From contig JAJKFH010003680.1 of NCBI GenBank assembly GCA_023333565.1, positions 1,302,001 to 1,366,000 of the forward strand: a stretch of DNA of 64,000 bases. The letters run 5' to 3'. Source of the DNA: Puffinus mauretanicus (Eukaryota; Chordata; Aves; Procellariiformes; Procellariidae). Below are positions 61,056-64,000 of this stretch, piece by piece (position 1 is the first letter of the stretch; every line of letters begins with the position of its first letter). Position numbers and translations under genes: made by a program. The notes under the pieces were generated by a model that was not told the origin of the DNA, did no database searches, and saw nothing but the letters and a program-made list of their open reading frames with translations.

Positions 61056-61680
61056 TGTTTAGCTTTCCCTGTAATGAGAGCATCATTGAACAGATTGACA
61101 TTCGAAGAGGTGTGTGAGCAGTAATATCTTGTTACTCTCCAGATAAAGCTATCCACCACCACTCTGCAACTGTTAGTTTAGTTATCCAGCTGAATTGGTA
61201 GCTAAACCGTCTTGCCAGCTAGCCTCCCATCAAATGCTTAATGAGCCCGAAATGAAATACTGGTGGGCACAGACACGCCACTGGTTGTCTGTGGAAGTCA
61301 GTGGAAGGAAAGCCTCAGATAGATCACTCACACTGTAAATAGTAGATTGCTGGATCACCTTAGCATTGTGAGACACTAAAATATGAGACATCATCCATAT
61401 TACACTGATGTCTGTTAACTCCCCTCTTTGATTGATCAAGGCTTACTTAATGAGCATAAATATGTCTAGCTGACATATTTATAGCCTGGGCTCTCAAGTC
61501 ATGTGTCACAGCGACATCCCCAGCTGACCTCTGGAGCACTGTTTGCTGTTATCCTGGAAACCCTAACACTGCCTGTGGTTAAATAACATCATGCCTGCCT
61601 GACCACCTTATATCATCCAGCACTGACAGCTGATTTGCTGGAGTCAGACAGCAATGCTAACCTGTTTTTCACTGATAGGG
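61056..61680. promoter_or_regulatory. Candidate conserved non-coding element
   Basis: This stretch contains balanced, non-repetitive text with clustered factor-like motifs. CTTTGATTGATCAAGG (near 61427-61442) resembles paired TCF/LEF sites. An 11-bp perfect inverted repeat lies at 61456-61482. TGTGGTTAAA-type (RUNX-like) and TGACCT-type (nuclear-receptor half-site) strings also occur. No frame spans it. The call is based on texture alone and needs a cross-species alignment. Confidence 0.35.
61456..61482. repeat. Perfect 11-bp inverted repeat with a 5-base spacer
   Basis: ATAAATATGTC (61456-61466) and GACATATTTAT (61472-61482) are exact reverse complements around TAGCT. It sits inside the candidate element 61056-61680, next to the TCF/LEF-like pair. 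The chance expectation for this arm length and spacer in 64 kb is roughly 0.015. Confidence 0.8.
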
Positions 61681-63090
61681 CTACTTACCTGCCTGACCTG
61701 GAAAAAAAAGGGAGAGAACTAAGTCCAAGAAGATACCCTTTCTCATGAAGTACACCCGCAGTCACAGCTGGTTGTTCCAGGTCCATATGGCTATGCAGAG
61801 CCAACACACAATGCTGGGAGAACTGAGCGCTCACTGAGTAGATGCGAGATCCACAGCCACAGAGATGTTTACATCTTAGACCTACAGCTGCATGACCTCC
61901 TTAGCAGGGCAGGTAACCATCTTCTTCGGAGAATATCTTTTTGAAATGTTCTCTATCATATATCCAGCAGGGCTACGGCTACAAAGCATGACAAGAATGA
62001 ATGTTAGCTCATACTTGGGTGCCCACGTCCAAGACAGTTCTAGTGGCAATAACCAGATAGGCATGAATTTCCACAGGATTTAGGCAGCAAGTGGCTAAAC
62101 CCAGTGAAAATCCTAGCCAGAAGGAGTAAGCCGAGAAGAGGGTTAATAACTAGGAAGATAGTTCATTGGAAATGTCAATAATGTAGGGAGTCTCCGACAC
62201 TTAAATACTTATGCTATATGATTTTAAAATAACAATAAGCATATTGTTAATGTGAAATATAACTGCAAAGATCCACTGTCTAAATTCTCAGTTATGCCCT
62301 GACAATAAAAACATTGTACGTAATAGTAAGTCATGCTTTACATCACCATTGCAGGCAATGGTGAGGAACGGAAAGCCTTTTCCTCTAGGACAAGAGTAAG
62401 GATGGGATCTGCTGTACAGAAATACAGTACAATACATTTCTGTACATCAGTGTAGCTGGGGCAGCCGCTTACCAAAGGGGTTAGACAAACCCAAGCCTGT
62501 TTTACTGGTGAACAACAGCTGTGACACTGCAACAGCACAAGACTGCAGTTACAGCACTAAAAGGCAGCTCAACATAGGCAAGGCAAAGCCCCTTGCCTGG
62601 TGATCCCTGAGAAGTGCCGAAATGCTCATGCTACAGCTGCAAGAATGAGGTAGCACAAAGATCTGGTAAACCCTTCAGGGTCTGCAGTGCTGGTGTTCAA
62701 GACCCCTGTCTGATTTATACAGATGATAGATGGGACAGTAGCTTCCAGATGAGGTAGGTTGTAAAGTGTCAGAAAGCATGGTGCAACAACTGCCTTCCCA
62801 CCCACCCGTCCACCCCCTGGGTTTTCTGTACAGAGGACCATTGTTCAGGCCATACTTACATTCAACCTAATAATCAGTAGCAACAATTTTACTTTTGTCA
62901 TGTCCTTGAGAAGTAATACAATAAACTGCAAACAAACAAAGTAAACACCCTTCCTTAAGAAAATGTAATTTGGACACCATATCCAAATGAATAAATCATT
63001 CCTGAAAGGCAGAAGCAATATTACTGTTGAATTAGTGCTGGATGTTCTTTTGTTAAATTGTATACAATCAAAGCAAGGTGCCAAATTGCC
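61681..63090. other. Non-coding DNA
   Basis: No gene or repeat family recognised; frames are short and without domains. Confidence 0.55.
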
Positions 63091-63305
63091 AACTAACTGT
63101 CTGGAGGTCGATTTTTAAATTCACGGATGAGCTAATGCATTTGTGGCAGTGATCATAAAGGGAGGAGTTCACCTTGCATTAGCCTTGACTCATAACTATA
63201 AATCTACAATGTTACCAGAAATAGATGTCCCATTTCTTGTCATTGATCTGCAAGCCATAATTTAAACATTTGCATGTCCTAATGTTGAGCCTTCCAATTG
63301 CCCGA
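63091..63305. promoter_or_regulatory. Candidate conserved non-coding element with an octamer site
   Basis: An exact ATTTGCAT octamer (POU-type site) occurs near 63269-63276, close to CCTAATG homeodomain-type cores and a GCTAATGCATTTG string near 63131-63143. There is no coding frame. As with the element near 61 kb, the case rests only on texture. Confidence 0.28.
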
Positions 63306-64000
63306 AACATCTCTCTCCAGGGAACGCTCACCACAAGGGCAGGGACTGTAAAAATAAGAGCATCTTCAGTAAAAACTGGGAACCTTTGGCACCCTGAAGA
63401 TGCTCAAAAGTCTCGTAAGTCAATGAGAGTCAAAACTGAATGATAAAAGGATGTTGATAAGGGTCAAATGAGGACATGACAGAAGTAAAACAAGTGTACG
63501 CTACATTATAGTGTTGGTGGGCAAAAGAAATTAGAAGTGAAAGAATTCTGCACGACTATTAAGCAAAAAAGCTGAAGAAATTGCTATAAAATTAACTGAT
63601 GTATTGCCTTATTTTCAATAGAGCTAACATTGTTACTATAGAGTCATTCACTAATAGAACAATCAAAGAAAGTTTGTTCCGCTTGAAGCAATGCTATGTT
63701 TCCTTGAAATTGATATTTGAAAAACAATATGTATGGGAAACGAATGAGTCGCCAGTTGAAAAGATGTATTCATTCAGGTGAAGTGAAGTACATGGCAAAT
63801 CCAAAGGAAGTGGTTTCAAGGCTGTAGTATGACTGAACAGACATAATTTGTAGGGGAGATGGGAGAGTGCATAGGTTAATTTCCAGACATGTTTGCAATA
63901 CTTCATTAGTGCATACACAAACTTCTTGCCTGTTTCTTGTGAAGTGCTCTCTTTCCTAAAGTGTGGAAATTCCTGCTAGATAGCTAATTAAACTAGTGCA
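63306..64000. other. Non-coding, AT-rich DNA
   Basis: Nothing recognisable up to the end of the window. Confidence 0.55.

Overview
The window is nuclear DNA of a bird. The evidence is CR1 non-LTR retrotransposons with the bird-type 3' end (runs of ATTCTATGATTCT, or AGAATCATAGAATC in reverse), a class III (ERV-L-like) provirus, and a related solo LTR of a type common in bird genomes. I cannot name the species. Several CR1 copies carry a 3' end that I associate with neoavian CR1-J-like subfamilies, but I could not check this.

Layout. 1-5735: AT-rich, non-coding, with one GC-rich block (about 2500-3110) that has promoter-like and poly(A)-like motifs on the minus strand. 5736-12115: a CR1 cluster with two nested pairs. 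One plus-strand CR1 (6226-9105) is split by a minus-strand CR1 (8221-8803). One older minus-strand CR1 (10143-12115) is split by a plus-strand CR1 (10741-11336). 12116-32613: long non-coding DNA with a weak tRNA-like (SINE-like) remnant near 13.4 kb, a short CR1 tail near 30.7 kb, and a stretch at 31.2-31.8 kb that looks like a developmental conserved element. 32614-35455: a long minus-strand CR1 with most of ORF2, broken by one stop and one frameshift. 36351-36452: another CR1 tail. 38246-44883: a complete minus-strand provirus, LTR-gag-pol-LTR with no env. 47918-48502: a plus-strand solo LTR of a related family with a clean 5-bp target duplication. 48508-64000: AT-rich non-coding DNA with simple repeats, a GC-rich block at 55.4-55.9 kb, and further conserved-element-like stretches at 61.1-61.7 and 63.1-63.3 kb.

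How the parts work together. The only strong protein-coding content belongs to retroelements. The provirus has a long intact pro-RT-RNaseH-IN reading frame with every catalytic residue that I checked. It is joined in the same frame to gag through one TAG codon, and gag is itself interrupted by one in-frame TGA. Its two LTRs are almost identical, so insertion looks recent. I saw no convincing host exon on either strand. The window is best read as an intergenic or deep intronic region, perhaps of a developmental gene desert, but that is inference.
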